From: Byssothecium circinans
Lineage: Eukaryota > Ascomycota > Dothideomycetes > Pleosporales > Massarinaceae
NCBI GenBank assembly: GCA_010015675.1
Contig: ML976997.1
Location: 57,149-121,148, forward strand
Direction of reading: 5' to 3'
Length of the DNA stretch: 64,000 bases
The notes beneath the pieces are model-generated. The model saw only the letters and a list, made by a program, of their open reading frames with translations, was not told the origin of the DNA and searched no databases. Positions within the stretch are counted from its first letter, which is position 1; the number at the start of each line of letters is the position of its first letter. Position numbers and translations under genes: made by a program. Shown here piece by piece: positions 21,737 through 32,491 of the stretch.

Positions 21737-24319
21737 ATGCAGTCTGAGTCCCGTTTAAACTCTGGAGCATCGCCAGCTCGGCGCTCTAGTAGGTCATCAT
21801 CCTCCCGCCAAAACTCCGGTGCCATGTCTCGACATGGTAGTCATGGCCCTCAGCGTGCAAGCGCCCCAATGGCGGCGGGCTTAGGAGCGTTTGATCCTGC
21901 TGATCTTGACCCCGAATTCTGGAACAGCATTGGCCCCGTAGACGATATGGGTTTTCAGGGCGATTTCTCCGGCTTTGGCGACTTCGGCTTGCCGAACGAT
22001 AACTTCGCCATGCCCAACACATTTGATAACACATTTGATCCTCGGGCGTCTTTTAACCTTTTGCAGAACCCTTTTTCTGCTCTGCCTGGGGCTCTTGCCT
22101 CTACTGGATTTAATGATGCCTGCATTGATCCTACGTTAGACATGTATGACTTCCGCCAGACTGCGAGCCAACCACAGCTCAACGGTGTCCAGTCAACACA
22201 TGCTGCATCCCCTGTTCCCTCCCGCCGCTCGTCTCGTAACAAGACACCTCTTCGGGATAGCTTTGCTGAGCCTCAGACTCACGAGTATCGCTCTTGCGAC
22301 CCCCCTTACAAACCCCCTTACGGGTACCCAGTGCCGGCTTATCCTCGCCATGCAAACAATGCCCCGTATTACGCTGGCCCTAGCCGGCTCGAGGATGAAT
22401 CTCTCTTCATCTCCGAGTCGGATGCTTCCCCTGGCACTGGTCATTCTCGTAGCCGCTCTATCTCACAAACCTCCCCTGAGCGCCGTCGTAGTGAGTCTCG
22501 GACTACCGAATCATCATATCCAGAAGCTATGCGATCTCGTAGTAGCTTGAGCAGCTCTGATGAGTCGGCCCGTCTGGCTCGTGGTAAGAAGAAGCGCCAG
22601 TCTGTATTTGAGGGTCGGTTTAAATACGAGACCCCGCAGATAGACGCCAACAAGCCTTGGATCCGTACCAACGCTACCACCAAGGGTTTGACCACTCGTA
22701 CGGCGAAGCTCAACAGCTACGACCCTAGCCAGTTCTACCACTACACGCCTCATCCGCTCGGTAGTTGGAGGACCAAGCGCAATATCTTCGAGTACACCAA
22801 GCATGGCGAGCTGCGAGAGAAGACGTACTCCGCTGACCAGATCCGCGACTTCATCCTCCACTATCCGGAGGATAAGGCCAACAAGATCCAGCTGCAACTC
22901 TTCATCCAGATCGGTCCTACCGACTCTGCTCGCCGCTACCTTAGCTCTACTTGGGGTAAATGCCGCTTCCAGGAGTGTCCTGTCAACATCCACGAGAAGG
23001 GTACTATCCTTCATGGCCACTACCGCGTAGCCCTCGACGAGCGTTCATACGGCACAAACAACCGCTATGACCCTCATCTCGCTGCGAGCGGCTACGTCCA
23101 TCTGTACTGCATGGAGCGCTTCCTCGACTTCGAGTACATTTGCCGTCACGCTCATGTGAAAGTTGACAACCGTCAATACTCCACCGAGCCCAAGGGTAAG
23201 TTCCACGCTACTCTTGGCGGACGTCCCGAATGCGGCATTGCCCAGGAATTTGTCAAGTACGCTGCGAAGAACTCTCTTCGCACGTCTGTCCCTGAGTTCG
23301 CTAACTATCCCGTCCACGCTCAATACCATAATGGACAGGCGAAGCCGCACGAGCACACCCTCACAGCCACCCTACACCAAGCCAAGGCCGACACTCGTCC
23401 TCCCGCCCAGATCAAGCAGTTCCAAGAACGCGGTCTCGGTGTCACCCACATTCTTGTCAACAAAGGTGACCTCGAGATGATCATGACGGAGAAGACGCGG
23501 AAGAAGGCAAAGACGCAGCTTGAAAATACTCGTCGGAAAGCCAAGCGCCGCATCGAAGAGGTCGAGTCTGACGATGATGTGGATGCTGAGTACGCTGAAA
23601 AGCGCCGCCGCATGGTCGCTGAAGCTAAAAAAACGTACAAAGCTGCCTCTGACAAGGCCCCTCGTTCTACTAAGGGTAAGGGTAAGGCTCCAAAGTCCCC
23701 AGCTTTCTCATCTTCCCCGTCTTCCCCTGCTACCCCTGGAGTTGGACCCTCTGGACGCTACCCTTGGGACAAAGACGACGATGAGTCCTCCGACGAAGAG
23801 CACATGCGTAATAGTGTTGGGTCATCATCCCGTCCTACCCGCCGCAGCCCGCGTAACTCCCGCAAAGCCGTCAACTACAGCGAGGACCCAGATTCTGTCC
23901 CAAGTGGTTATCGATCAGCCGCTCCACACCACCGCAATAACTCTACTCACCGTAACTCCTTCACCACCTTCTACGACCCCGAGCTAGAGGGTGTTGACTT
24001 CGACGCGCTAATGGCAGCCGAAGGCCTCGACGACATTCCCCTCAACCGCCGCGTGTCCAGCATACCTAGCTTCCGCGCACTTTCTTCACGCTCCGGTAGC
24101 ATCATGCGGTCCCCTGGCTCACGTGCCCCTCCCTTCACGCCCCGCCGACACGCCTCCTTTAACAAGCAGCCTGTGACACAAAGCCGTACTTTCGATACGG
24201 ATGCGCCACCCCAGGACATGGAGCGTCGACGCACGCGCCAGCAGTCCAAGGCTGCTGTGGCAAATGCCCATCGCGTCAAGGATGGGCGGGTTGAGAAGCG
24301 TCCTTCGCGTTCTCGCTAA
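21737..24319 (+). CDS. Large uncharacterised fungal protein with a Cys/His core (860 aa)
   Basis: Intronless, unlike most neighbours; ATG 21737 is the first in frame. The N-terminal 270 residues are Ser/Arg-rich and disordered (RRSSRSSSSRQNSG, SRSRSISQTSPERRRSES). A folded-looking core spans about 290-610: PHPLGSWRTKRNIFEYTKHG, LHYPEDKANKIQLQLFIQIG, WGKCRFQECPVN, GHYRVALDERSYGTN. It contains C409, C414, C458, C469, H471 and H473 in an order that could bind zinc. A charged helix with a likely nuclear signal (EKTRKKAKTQLENTRRKAKRR) and a basic, phosphosite-rich tail follow. I do not recognise a named domain. Nuclear location and a chromatin or RNA role are inference from composition only. Confidence 0.8.
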   Translation: MQSESRLNSGASPARRSSRSSSSRQNSGAMSRHGSHGPQRASAPMAAGLGAFDPADLDPEFWNSIGPVDDMGFQGDFSGFGDFGLPNDNFAMPNTFDNTFDPRASFNLLQNPFSALPGALASTGFNDACIDPTLDMYDFRQTASQPQLNGVQSTHAASPVPSRRSSRNKTPLRDSFAEPQTHEYRSCDPPYKPPYGYPVPAYPRHANNAPYYAGPSRLEDESLFISESDASPGTGHSRSRSISQTSPERRRSESRTTESSYPEAMRSRSSLSSSDESARLARGKKKRQSVFEGRFKYETPQIDANKPWIRTNATTKGLTTRTAKLNSYDPSQFYHYTPHPLGSWRTKRNIFEYTKHGELREKTYSADQIRDFILHYPEDKANKIQLQLFIQIGPTDSARRYLSSTWGKCRFQECPVNIHEKGTILHGHYRVALDERSYGTNNRYDPHLAASGYVHLYCMERFLDFEYICRHAHVKVDNRQYSTEPKGKFHATLGGRPECGIAQEFVKYAAKNSLRTSVPEFANYPVHAQYHNGQAKPHEHTLTATLHQAKADTRPPAQIKQFQERGLGVTHILVNKGDLEMIMTEKTRKKAKTQLENTRRKAKRRIEEVESDDDVDAEYAEKRRRMVAEAKKTYKAASDKAPRSTKGKGKAPKSPAFSSSPSSPATPGVGPSGRYPWDKDDDESSDEEHMRNSVGSSSRPTRRSPRNSRKAVNYSEDPDSVPSGYRSAAPHHRNNSTHRNSFTTFYDPELEGVDFDALMAAEGLDDIPLNRRVSSIPSFRALSSRSGSIMRSPGSRAPPFTPRRHASFNKQPVTQSRTFDTDAPPQDMERRRTRQQSKAAVANAHRVKDGRVEKRPSRSR

Positions 24320-24778
24320 GGGAGCGGATAACAAAGGTAAGCCCACCCGCCTCTTTTGTGGCTCGATGGGATGCTTTGTCTGTTCCTTTGAATCATGTAG
24401 TCGGCTATCCCTTTGAGGAGCTGATATTTTGTTGTACTGGAGTTCTGGGGCGCTTTTTTTTAGGATAAAGAAATGGCATTGTCGGGTTCTTCTCATTGTT
24501 TTTTTCCTTGTCTTGTTTGGTATTCTAGGCATAGAGATGGTTGGGACTTGGTGCTGGTCGCCGGTTCTCCTAGTCATGCTTATAGGCGTTGTTAGATTGG
24601 AACGGCGTTTGTGGTGCTGTGTATAGTGGCGCGATTAAATTGCATATTGAAAATATAATCTTCTTTATTTCGAAAGTGACTTATGACTGACTGATTTTGA
24701 ATGTAATATCCCTCACTGCGTAGCGAGAACCACGCCGTAACGAGAAAAAGAGGGGTACTTAGACTTCAAAACGGTAGA

Positions 24779-24834
24779 ATTGCAGTGGAGATTCTTGGAG
24801 TTGACGTTGCTGCAGTCAACCATTTCACTGCAAT
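24779..24834. repeat. Nested inverted repeat
   Basis: Outer arms ATTGCAGTG (24779-24787) and CACTGCAAT (24826-24834) enclose inner arms GTTGAC (24800-24805) and GTCAAC (24815-24820) around a 9-base loop. It could be a transcript hairpin or the end of a decayed element. Confidence 0.55.
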
Positions 24835-24967
24835 CTCTAGCGCAGGCGAGCGGCCCATTTAGCTACATATACCACCCCTGCAAAGCGCTACTACCTATTT
24901 AGTAAGCGCCATTCTAGCGACCATGCGATATGATATCAAGACCTATAACTAGTGCGAAACTGAAGTC

Positions 24968-24999
24968 CAAATATTGTCTTGAACAAATATTGCCTTGAA
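24968..24999. repeat. 16-bp tandem repeat, two copies
   Basis: CAAATATTGTCTTGAA is followed directly by CAAATATTGCCTTGAA, one mismatch; a third partial copy (CCTTGAA) ends at 25010. Confidence 0.7.
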
Positions 25000-25273
25000 C
25001 CTACCTTGAACGTATAAAAGACTCCAACAGTCATCTACGCAATATGCTGTACGTATTCTGAAAGCTCATAAGCGTAACTGGGGTATAAATCTTCAACATC
25101 CTTTCCCATCAACCCACCGCTAAGTAACCAACTCATGTACAGAAGCACGCTTTCGCCAACTACCATCCACTACATCATCAGTAAAACGCTGCACAAAGCA
25201 TATCACACACACCAATCTACCCGAATCAATCTAAAGCAAGCGTTTCCAATCTCTTGCCACACCACTGTTTTTC

Positions 25274-26562
25274 CTACGCCGTCACCTCATACCCACTAAC
25301 CTCCAAACAGACCTCAACCCCACGCACCTTCCTGAACCTCGTTCTCGCATCCCCGTTTCGATCTGCACTCAACTCCTCAGGATACACTCTCAGCAGCCGC
25401 TGCACCTCTAGCTTAGGGAGTTTGACAATGCACACAACCTTGAGGTCTGTGTCTGCATGTCTCGTCTCGTGGAGGGAGAGGCACAGCTGGTCGAGTCCCA
25501 TCTCGCGTTCCCAGCGCAGGAAAGATGCGTAAAGCGGGTGGGGATGATTATGTCCAGCAGCGTTGGCAGGGTGATTCGTCTGCATATGCGGCGCTGCATT
25601 GGCTAGTTGGGCAAGAGGGGAAGGGTTCGCAGGTGGCTGTGCGGTTTGAGGGCCGTGAGGGTGGGGAAGCGGCGGGGTCGTGGGGTGGTGACCGTGTTGG
25701 GGGCCCGGGCCTGGAGTCTGACCTTGATGTACGGGAGCGTTATGACCGAGCGCGAACTGTTGCAGTGCCTGTATCTGGTGCTGAACCTGCTGCTGTACAG
25801 CTGCCATCTGTGCGTTGATCTGAACCCCCAACACATTGTGCATAGCTTGGAAGTGCGCTGCGAGTCCACCACCTCCTGGACCATGTCCTCCTGCTGCCGC
25901 ACCAGCAGCACCTAGTTGTCCAATCATGCCCGGCGTCCCCATAGTCCCGCACCGCAAGAATATCCACAATGTCTTCAGCTTTGGTAGATCCGCCTTCATA
26001 CTACGTTCGATCTGTTTCGAGCCTAGGTACTTTGTCCATAGCTTGACGTCTTTCTCGCGGATGCGGAAATAGACCGATGTTATGTTCTCCGATAATGGCG
26101 AGGCTATGACGCGGAACATGTTGCAGTCGCTCGGGTGCGTGAAGAGGAATTTGTTCTGCGTGTAGAGGATCGGTGTGGCTTCGTCGTGGACCTGCCATCA
26201 TTAATGTTCTTGCTCTTCCTGGGTGCCATCGGAAGGAGTTGAAGTACTTGTCGCGAGACGCTCAACAGCCCCAGCGCAACATCATGCACTGGGCTCGACA
26301 GACTAGGCCACCAAAACGGAAACGGTGACACCAAAGCAAACAGATATATCCGATCTCTCAATTCGCGCGGTAGATGCAGAAGGGGGAAGATGACGGGGTT
26401 GGACTCCTCAACAGCGGATTGCATCGCGACCGCATTGCTATGAGAGGAAGGGCGCGGGCGAACGGGCATTAATGGCGGAGCGTCGTTCATGGTGGTGTCG
26501 GAGGAATTGCTGCTGGCGGTGGAGGATCGGGAACGCGAACCTGGTGTGTCTGGCGAGGTCAT
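25274..26562 (-). CDS. F-box-like protein with a Gln/His/Pro-rich insert
   Basis: Exons 26562-26248 and 26191-25274 (donor GTACTT, acceptor GGCAG) give 410 aa. After a Ser-rich N terminus, PLLHLPRELRDRIYLFALVSP (about 66-86) resembles the F-box-like segment common in fungal proteins of this sort, and SVSRQ-VHDEATPILYTQNKFLF across the splice is typical of the sequence that follows it. F-box proteins select substrates for SCF ubiquitin ligases. The second half has a long low-complexity insert of Ala, Gln, His and Pro (AAVQQQVQHQIQALQQFALG, then HHPTTPPLPHPHGPQ), and ends in a short folded tail. The start at 26562 is the first in-frame ATG. Confidence 0.8.
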
Positions 26563-27147
26563 GGCGGCAACTGAGGGGATAGAGGGGTTTGTAAGACGCA
26601 AGGGCGCGGAACAGAAGTGGGGCAGAGACGTTTGTGCGAAAACTACTGTGCACAACGGTGGCGGTTGGGTGAGGCGGAAGGAGAGGGCAAGTTATTTTAA
26701 TATGTCCTCCAAGGTCTCAGGTCCAAGTATAAGGAAGTACACAAGAGGAATAGAGCGGAGAAGAGGAAATGATATTGATCAAGGGTGGTAGGTGAAAGCC
26801 GCTGAAGAGCGGCCGAATTAAATCCACGTGTTCGGGTCGGTCCCCCGCCTTGGCGAATACGGCTCGAAGACCAATATCATACGGTCTTCCCCATGATGCA
26901 TTTGATCTCCGGTTTCATTCCAAGACTAAAGTCAGAGAATCAATGAGGGTCATTAAAAGCTGTCTGCATTATTACTCCTGGAGGGCTCCAAGGCTACGCG
27001 CCATTCACCATGACAACCCCAGAACCCTGGCCGCAGATCCCTCGATATCCGGACAGATCTGGGGTTCCGATCGGAAAGGCCTGGCAAACTTTAACGGCAA
27101 TATGTTTAGACTTGCGGAAGTGCTCGGATTTTTGACCAAGTAGGACT
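26563..27147. other. Intergenic region, F-box-like gene to MFS permease gene
   Basis: Upstream region of the F-box-like gene and 3' region of the permease gene; no gene seen. Confidence 0.4.
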
Positions 27148-28792
27148 CTACAAAACATACCGAAAATACGGATTCTCCCCATCCGTCAAATCCAGAAAAG
27201 CCATCCTGTCCCTCTCAACCTCGTCGACGACTCTCCCTTCCCTTCTCTTATTCTCTCTCCAGAGTACGAAATAAAGCGCTCCAGATGCCACAATCGTGAT
27301 GCAGTAACTAGTTTTGTCAATTTTCTTTTCTTGCACCACCCTCTACACAAGACTTACCAGATAATTAGCCCCATCCACAGTTCCGGGTAATGATCCTTCT
27401 TCGTTTGACTTTTGATCAATTGCGGCCCTACAATGTTTCCCACACAATATGCGACAAAGATGGCAGCAGCCATACAGCTCTTCTTCGTTGCGCCGGCCAC
27501 ATTACTGATGCCGATGACGATCGTGAGACTAACTACAGCTCCAAAAGTGCCGATGATACTGTATCCGGCGACGGGGGTAGGTGCGTGGTACGTCCAGTCG
27601 GATTTCCAGATCATTGCGCAGCCTGCGATAACAGGGAGGCAGTTGGCAACTAGCAAGATGATCCTAATATTGGGGATACGCGCGGCTGCCCATCCACAAG
27701 CTAGAATGGCAATCAGGCAGATCCCACCGAGCGGGAACTGAAGCAAGATAGACTCCAGAGATGACCAGCCGAATGTGCTCACGATCAAGGGGCCAAACCC
27801 AGATACTGCGCCGTTGACCGTGTACGCTGATGCCATCATGATGAACACAAGCCAGAGTTTGATATCCAGGAATGCTTCTTTGACTTGACTCATTTTGATC
27901 TTTTGGCATCGAACGCCCGTTTGGCCTTTGCGCAGTCTCTCCACCGCTACAACTCGTTCGTCCATCATCAAGAACCATGCCGAGACCGGACTGTTGGGTA
28001 TGAAGAAACACCATATTCCGAAGAGAAAGGTTAAGCAGCCGGCGAGAAGATAGATGTACTGCCACCTCTTCAGCGCACCGGAAGAAATCTGCGCAAACCC
28101 GTAGTTCAGTGCTGATCCGATTATGGTGAAGAGACCGGTGGAACTGAACCACCAAGACTGCCGCAGAGCTTGCTCTTCTTGCGTGTAGTATCCGCTGACG
28201 ATACACATAAAGCCCGTCGGGATCACGCTCTCGACAAATCCCAAGAAGAAGCGTTGGACGTAGAGGCCCTCCCATGAAGAGACAGCGGCTGTGAGCATAC
28301 AGACCAGTGACCAAAAGATGACTACACCACCGAGGATACGTCCAAGATTGAAGCGCTGGAGAGCAAAAGTCATTGGATAGAGGCCAGCGAGCATGCCGAA
28401 GTAGAACATCGATGTCGCCCAGCTAAGTCTGGAAGTATTCGTAGTGGGAGGCGTGGTCGACGTATCCACGACGGATAATGATAGGTCCTTGGTCATTCCG
28501 AAGAGAGCTGCAGAGCCGAGAATAGCTTTGTCGTAATAGACAAGACCATAGCCTTATTAGATCAGCGATTCTCTCTCGATGATGGTGGAATATACCTACC
28601 GACAATCATAGCAGGAATCAAGAACCTGTCAATCTTCCTCACCACATTCGCTTCTACTTCCGGATCTATCTCTTGCGCATGTTCCCCAACAAGCTTGATG
28701 GCGACATCTCCGTCTGGCGAAATCGAGCTTGAGTCCCTCTCCGCATCGGGTGGCGAATTGGTCGTATTCGCGGTCTTCTCTCCCAAAACCAT
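27148..28792 (-). CDS. MFS transporter, anion:cation symporter (allantoate permease-like) family
   Basis: Exons 28792-28600, 28552-27358 and 27307-27148 give 515 aa with about 12 membrane segments. The family is indicated by the acidic N terminus followed by VRKIDRFLIPAMIVGYGLVYYDKAILGSAALFGM, by LSWATSMFYFGMLAGLYPMTFALQRFNLGRILG and by RFFLGFVESVIPTGFMCIVSGYYTQEEQALR, all typical of Dal5-like permeases that import allantoate, nicotinate, pantothenate or similar organic anions with protons. The actual substrate cannot be read from sequence. Both introns restore conserved residues (IVG-GY, IIC-YC). ATG 28792 is chosen because the upstream open frame has no other ATG. Confidence 0.92.
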
Positions 28793-29644
28793 TGTGATTG
28801 CAGAGAAACGCAAAATCGTATGGCAAATGCGTGAACGTTGAGAGAAGTGCTGAAGAGATTGATGCAGTGGAGTCAATAGCTCGACGATTTACCAACATGA
28901 TGTAGCGGGATTACTTAGTGTGGTTCTGCTGTGGGCGAGTTAAAATGTCATATGCGGGCTGCTCCATAGTAACTAAGGTCGAGGCTTCTAGGCATGAAGG
29001 CGGTGGAAAAAAGCCTTCGTTTGATATGATGCACCTTGATTGGAGAAGCGGACGCGGGAGGGTGTGCACATGTGACCGGAGATGGTTGAGACGGCTCAAA
29101 AGCCACCTTACCTTTCCCAGCCTAGCTTGCAATGACTAAGCAACGAGCGAAAAGCTTTCGGCGCGATGCATCGTCACCCAACACCAATCACAAAACTCAC
29201 GATGCGAAAGCCTTGTACAACCGGTGATTGAATCACTTTACTAGGTCGCAAGTAGTAAAAATGATAATAGGAACGAACGACATTTAGTTGTTACGCAATC
29301 TACGAAGCAGCAAAACCAGTCTCTTGCCTCGCTCAATCCGCTACCACAATCAGCAGATTTCGAGCTGGATACACTCTGTTTTATCAGCGTTGTACGAGAC
29401 AAGAGTGAATTTTCTTCGACGATCTTTGAGTACGGCGCCGTCCTTTGGAAATGTCGGTTTCCCGTAATTACTCTGTCGATACATACCATACCTACACCAG
29501 GCACTTTAGAATCTGCAGAGATCATGTGGATATGTAAGATGAACAAAAACTAGGTTTATAGCGTGTTCTTTCAGCGTATAGACAGGTAGAGATAATGCAG
29601 AAAAAATTGAGAAGGAAATATCAAAATCCACTTGAGCTCCCTCT
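28793..29644. other. Intergenic region, MFS gene to tandem small-protein gene A
   Basis: Promoter of the permease gene and 3' region of the next gene. No gene seen. Confidence 0.4.
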
Positions 29645-30235
29645 TCACCATTTTTTCACAACAACAAAATCCAACAAGTCCTTATACGCCTGTCTCACTA
29701 TGTATCGTCAGCCTTCATACTCCACTACCCACTCCCCATCCCATCATCAGCACTTACAACCAGCCGTCGTAAAATTCATATAGAAATCTTCCTCCAACCC
29801 TCCATCTACCCGGTAATCATTATCCTCCAAAATCCTACAACCGCCCAAAACTCCCCACCCAGCAGCTCTTGCCAGATCTTTATCAACAAATAGAAACAGG
29901 CCAGATTCGTTTGTATAACCAATGCGATTCTGTCCACCGGAGGCGTATTGGATCCTGTAGTACGTCTGAAGGTACTGCACCGCGACTTTTACTGGCAGAG
30001 ATGTGAGAGTTTGTTCGAGATATGTTGCAGTAAGGTGCTCACATCCTTTTGTCCCCTTCATTTTCGCGTCCCAGCCTCCGTCTGCCTCGGTGCTATCTCC
30101 ATGTACTATACCGATGACCTCCCACTCTTGCCACTTGTGCGCCCCCGACGCGATGGCACTGCAGTACTTGTAATTTTTAGCGTAGCCTATTCCTCCCCGC
30201 CTATCTTTTCGAGTGTATTGCATTTTGAAGAGCAT
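29645..30235 (-). CDS. Small protein A of a tandem paralogous pair, unknown family (176 aa)
   Basis: Exons 30235-29758 and 29697-29645 give 176 aa. The intron has a GTAAGT donor, CTGAC branch site and ATAG acceptor. If it is not spliced, the frame ends after CKC. The spliced C terminus LRQAYKDLLDFVVVKKW matches the end of neighbour B, which is the main support for the model. The protein holds two related modules: FKMQYTRKDRRGGIGYAKN with W-x-x-WEVIGIVHG (about 3-48), and YRIQYASGGQNRIGYTNESG with AGWGVLGGCRI (about 93-138), each followed by a hydrophobic helix-like segment. No signal peptide or membrane segment. I do not recognise the family. The promoter side faces a hAT-like miniature element about 340 bp upstream. 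Confidence 0.78.
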
Positions 30236-30574
30236 GTTTATTCGTGAAACGCTTGTTATGTGATGTGAATGTTAAAAGATGGGAATAAACCTGCGGAGTG
30301 AATGTTTAAGTGAAGGAAAACTCACAGGTACCTAGGAAGATATTTATACTGGGGTATGAGTCTTGAGTAATAAATTGACTCCGTTTCTCCTTCAGCACCC
30401 AGTGCAGTCATACCATCAGTGACAGTGAAATTACGGACTCATAAGCATCAGTTCGCGGGGTGGTCACGCGTGATTATCTTTGCTTATGCTTATGCTCATC
30501 TAGTAAGATCATACATACCACTAGTAGCCAAAATCTAGGACTTATGATAATTCTTCAAAATAGTCACCGTCAGG

Positions 30575-30688
30575 CAGTGATGGGCAAAGATAGTAATTAC
30601 TACGCACGGCTATAATTTGTATGTGAATAGTAATTAGCTAGCTTTACTTTTAACTAAGTAGTAATTACTATTGCTGTGCCCATCACTG
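30575..30688. mobile_element. hAT-like miniature inverted-repeat element (114 bp)
   Basis: The ends are perfect 12-bp inverted repeats, CAGTGATGGGCA at 30575 and TGCCCATCACTG ending at 30688. Inside each lies the palindrome TAGTAATTACTA (30591-30602 and 30659-30670). The flanks CCGTCAGG and CCGTACAG fit a decayed 8-bp target duplication. CAG-start ends, 8-bp duplication and no coding capacity point to a non-autonomous hAT-superfamily element. It sits between the two paralogous genes. Confidence 0.75.
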
Positions 30689-30843
30689 CCGTACAGTAAT
30701 ACGCCAACAATCTAACCATGCTTTCGCACCATTGGAGTCACGGAGAGATATGGATAAGGACATATTTAAAAAGCTTCAATCAAAACCCATCAAAGTTATC
30801 CTATACTACACTGAAAAACAAGACCCCCAAAACCAACTCAACC

Positions 30844-31558
30844 TTACAGCATACTCCTCGTACTCACCACCAACCCCCTCAAAGCACCGCAAGCCGCCTT
30901 CACTGCCAACCATTAGCATCTCGCACCACCAACCCAACCAGACCAAAACAACAGCACGACACACTTACATCTAGCAGTAATCCCATCCTCCTCCACCCAC
31001 CCCCCATCCCTCACCGCACCCTCATGTTTCCCCCACTCCACCTCATTACCCCTCACACTCTCCCCATCCTCTTTACACTCCTGAATGCTCCACCCCAGCG
31101 CCTTCGCCGCCTTCCCCTCGACCAAGGCAACAGTATACCCATCCATCGTATACCCTTTCCCCGACTTTCCAGATCCGCAATAACTGACCTTCCACACTGT
31201 TCCATAACGGAGCTTCCAGTACACTGTCCCTACTGAACGCCTCAAGTCAGCGAGAAAAACCAACAAGGGTGACACACTCGAAAGCAGACTCACGCCCCGC
31301 CGTCGTGTTCTCCAAATTAGTAGGGCACGCCCTTTGCCAGGGCCAATGACAGCGGCCGTCTTCCTTCATGCAGCCCGCAAACGTCTGCGATTTTTCCCAG
31401 CCGTGCGCGATGACTTTCCAGTCTTTCCACGTTGGGGAATTTCGAGTCGTCTTTTCATCTAGAAATTTTACTATTTCTACGTTGTCGGTGTATCCGTAGC
31501 GCAGTTCGTTGTGGATGGCATAGCGGATCTTGAAGAGCTTTGCGGGTGTCGTAGACAT
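30844..31558 (-). CDS. Small protein B of a tandem paralogous pair, unknown family (195 aa)
   Basis: Exons 31558-31294, 31232-30969 and 30902-30844 give 195 aa, starting MSTTPAKLFKIRY. It is a diverged copy of A: module 1 reads FKIRYAIHNELRYGYTDN with W-x-x-WKVIAHG, module 2 reads WKLRYGTVWKVSYCGSG with LGWSIQECKEDGE, and the C-terminal exon LKAACGALRGLVVSTRSML matches A's last exon. The last intron starts with the same GTAAGTG at the same place and phase. B has an extra intron (31233-31293, donor GTGAGT) between the modules that A lacks. No signal peptide or membrane segment. Function unknown. Transcribed in the same direction as A, with B upstream. Confidence 0.78.
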
Positions 31559-32491
31559 GTTGTATTTGCAGGTCGGGGTCGATGGGTTTGCGTGCGGTGA
31601 GTGCGAGCTAGGGTAACAGTAGTAGTGTAACAATAGTAGGGCAATGATCAAAAGGTAATCGTAAAAGGGTAATAGTAGAAGAGAACTCCTCTGGCGGCGA
31701 TGCGATGCCCTTTTATCTCCTCCATGAGTCACTCCAACGATTTGACTCTTTCCCCCACCATCTTGTCATCGCGGTAAACGTGCCTGTGTAACGACACAGA
31801 CCAAACCATGACTCTGCCATGACTCCCTCCCAAACCAACAACCTACCTGACTCCTTCATCCACAGCAACAACCACCAAAGTAACCCGTCAACAACGACAC
31901 TAGAAAAGCATTGTCGCATAAAAATATGTATAATATTGCTTGCCAGCAAATCGCAGGTCGCCCTCGCGCTTGCGCTTGTGGCACCTCCCCTATTCCCATC
32001 TTATACATAAAGCGTGCGCAAACTCCATCCTCCCCCAGTTCAGACCATATACACCGCACACTGCACACCACGCCCAGCTACGTGTCAATTCGTCACAAGG
32101 AAAAAACGAGAGAAGCTCGAATGCACGCTTTCAGACGCCGCACAGACCAAATGGAAAAAAAGGAAAAGCGACTACAGTCGCTTACGGAGAGGAAGAATGC
32201 AACGAGACTAGCACGTATACTTCATGTGCATGCCGACTTTTTTCATCCTTCCTTCGCCATACACAATATAGCCCAACCGTCCTCCGAAACCCTTCTATTT
32301 GTTCCTTTGGCGCAGAACCAACCCAACCCGACCGTGACAGAGGAGAATATGCGAGAGATGGGGTATAGTTAGATAGGTGAGAAAAGCCAGAGTGTGAGAG
32401 AGAGAAGGGGAAGAAGAGAGATTGGTTGTTGAGTTAAACAAAGCAAAAAAAGAGGAGAGCGAAGAGGAAAATTAGGAAGCGATGAATTAGT
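31559..32491. other. Intergenic region, SSH4 to small-protein gene B
   Basis: Promoter of gene B and 3' region of SSH4. No gene seen. Confidence 0.4.

Larger units (their letters stand above)
24320..25273. other. Convergent intergenic region with short repeats
   Basis: Between 3' ends of the 860-aa protein gene (+) and the F-box-like gene (-). No gene; holds the nested inverted repeat and the 16-bp tandem repeat listed separately. Confidence 0.45.

Noticed and set aside
25525..25915. Plus-strand frames of about 100 codons with Gly/Val/Arg-rich sequence.
   Set aside because: Antisense shadows of the Gln/His/Pro-rich insert of the F-box-like gene.
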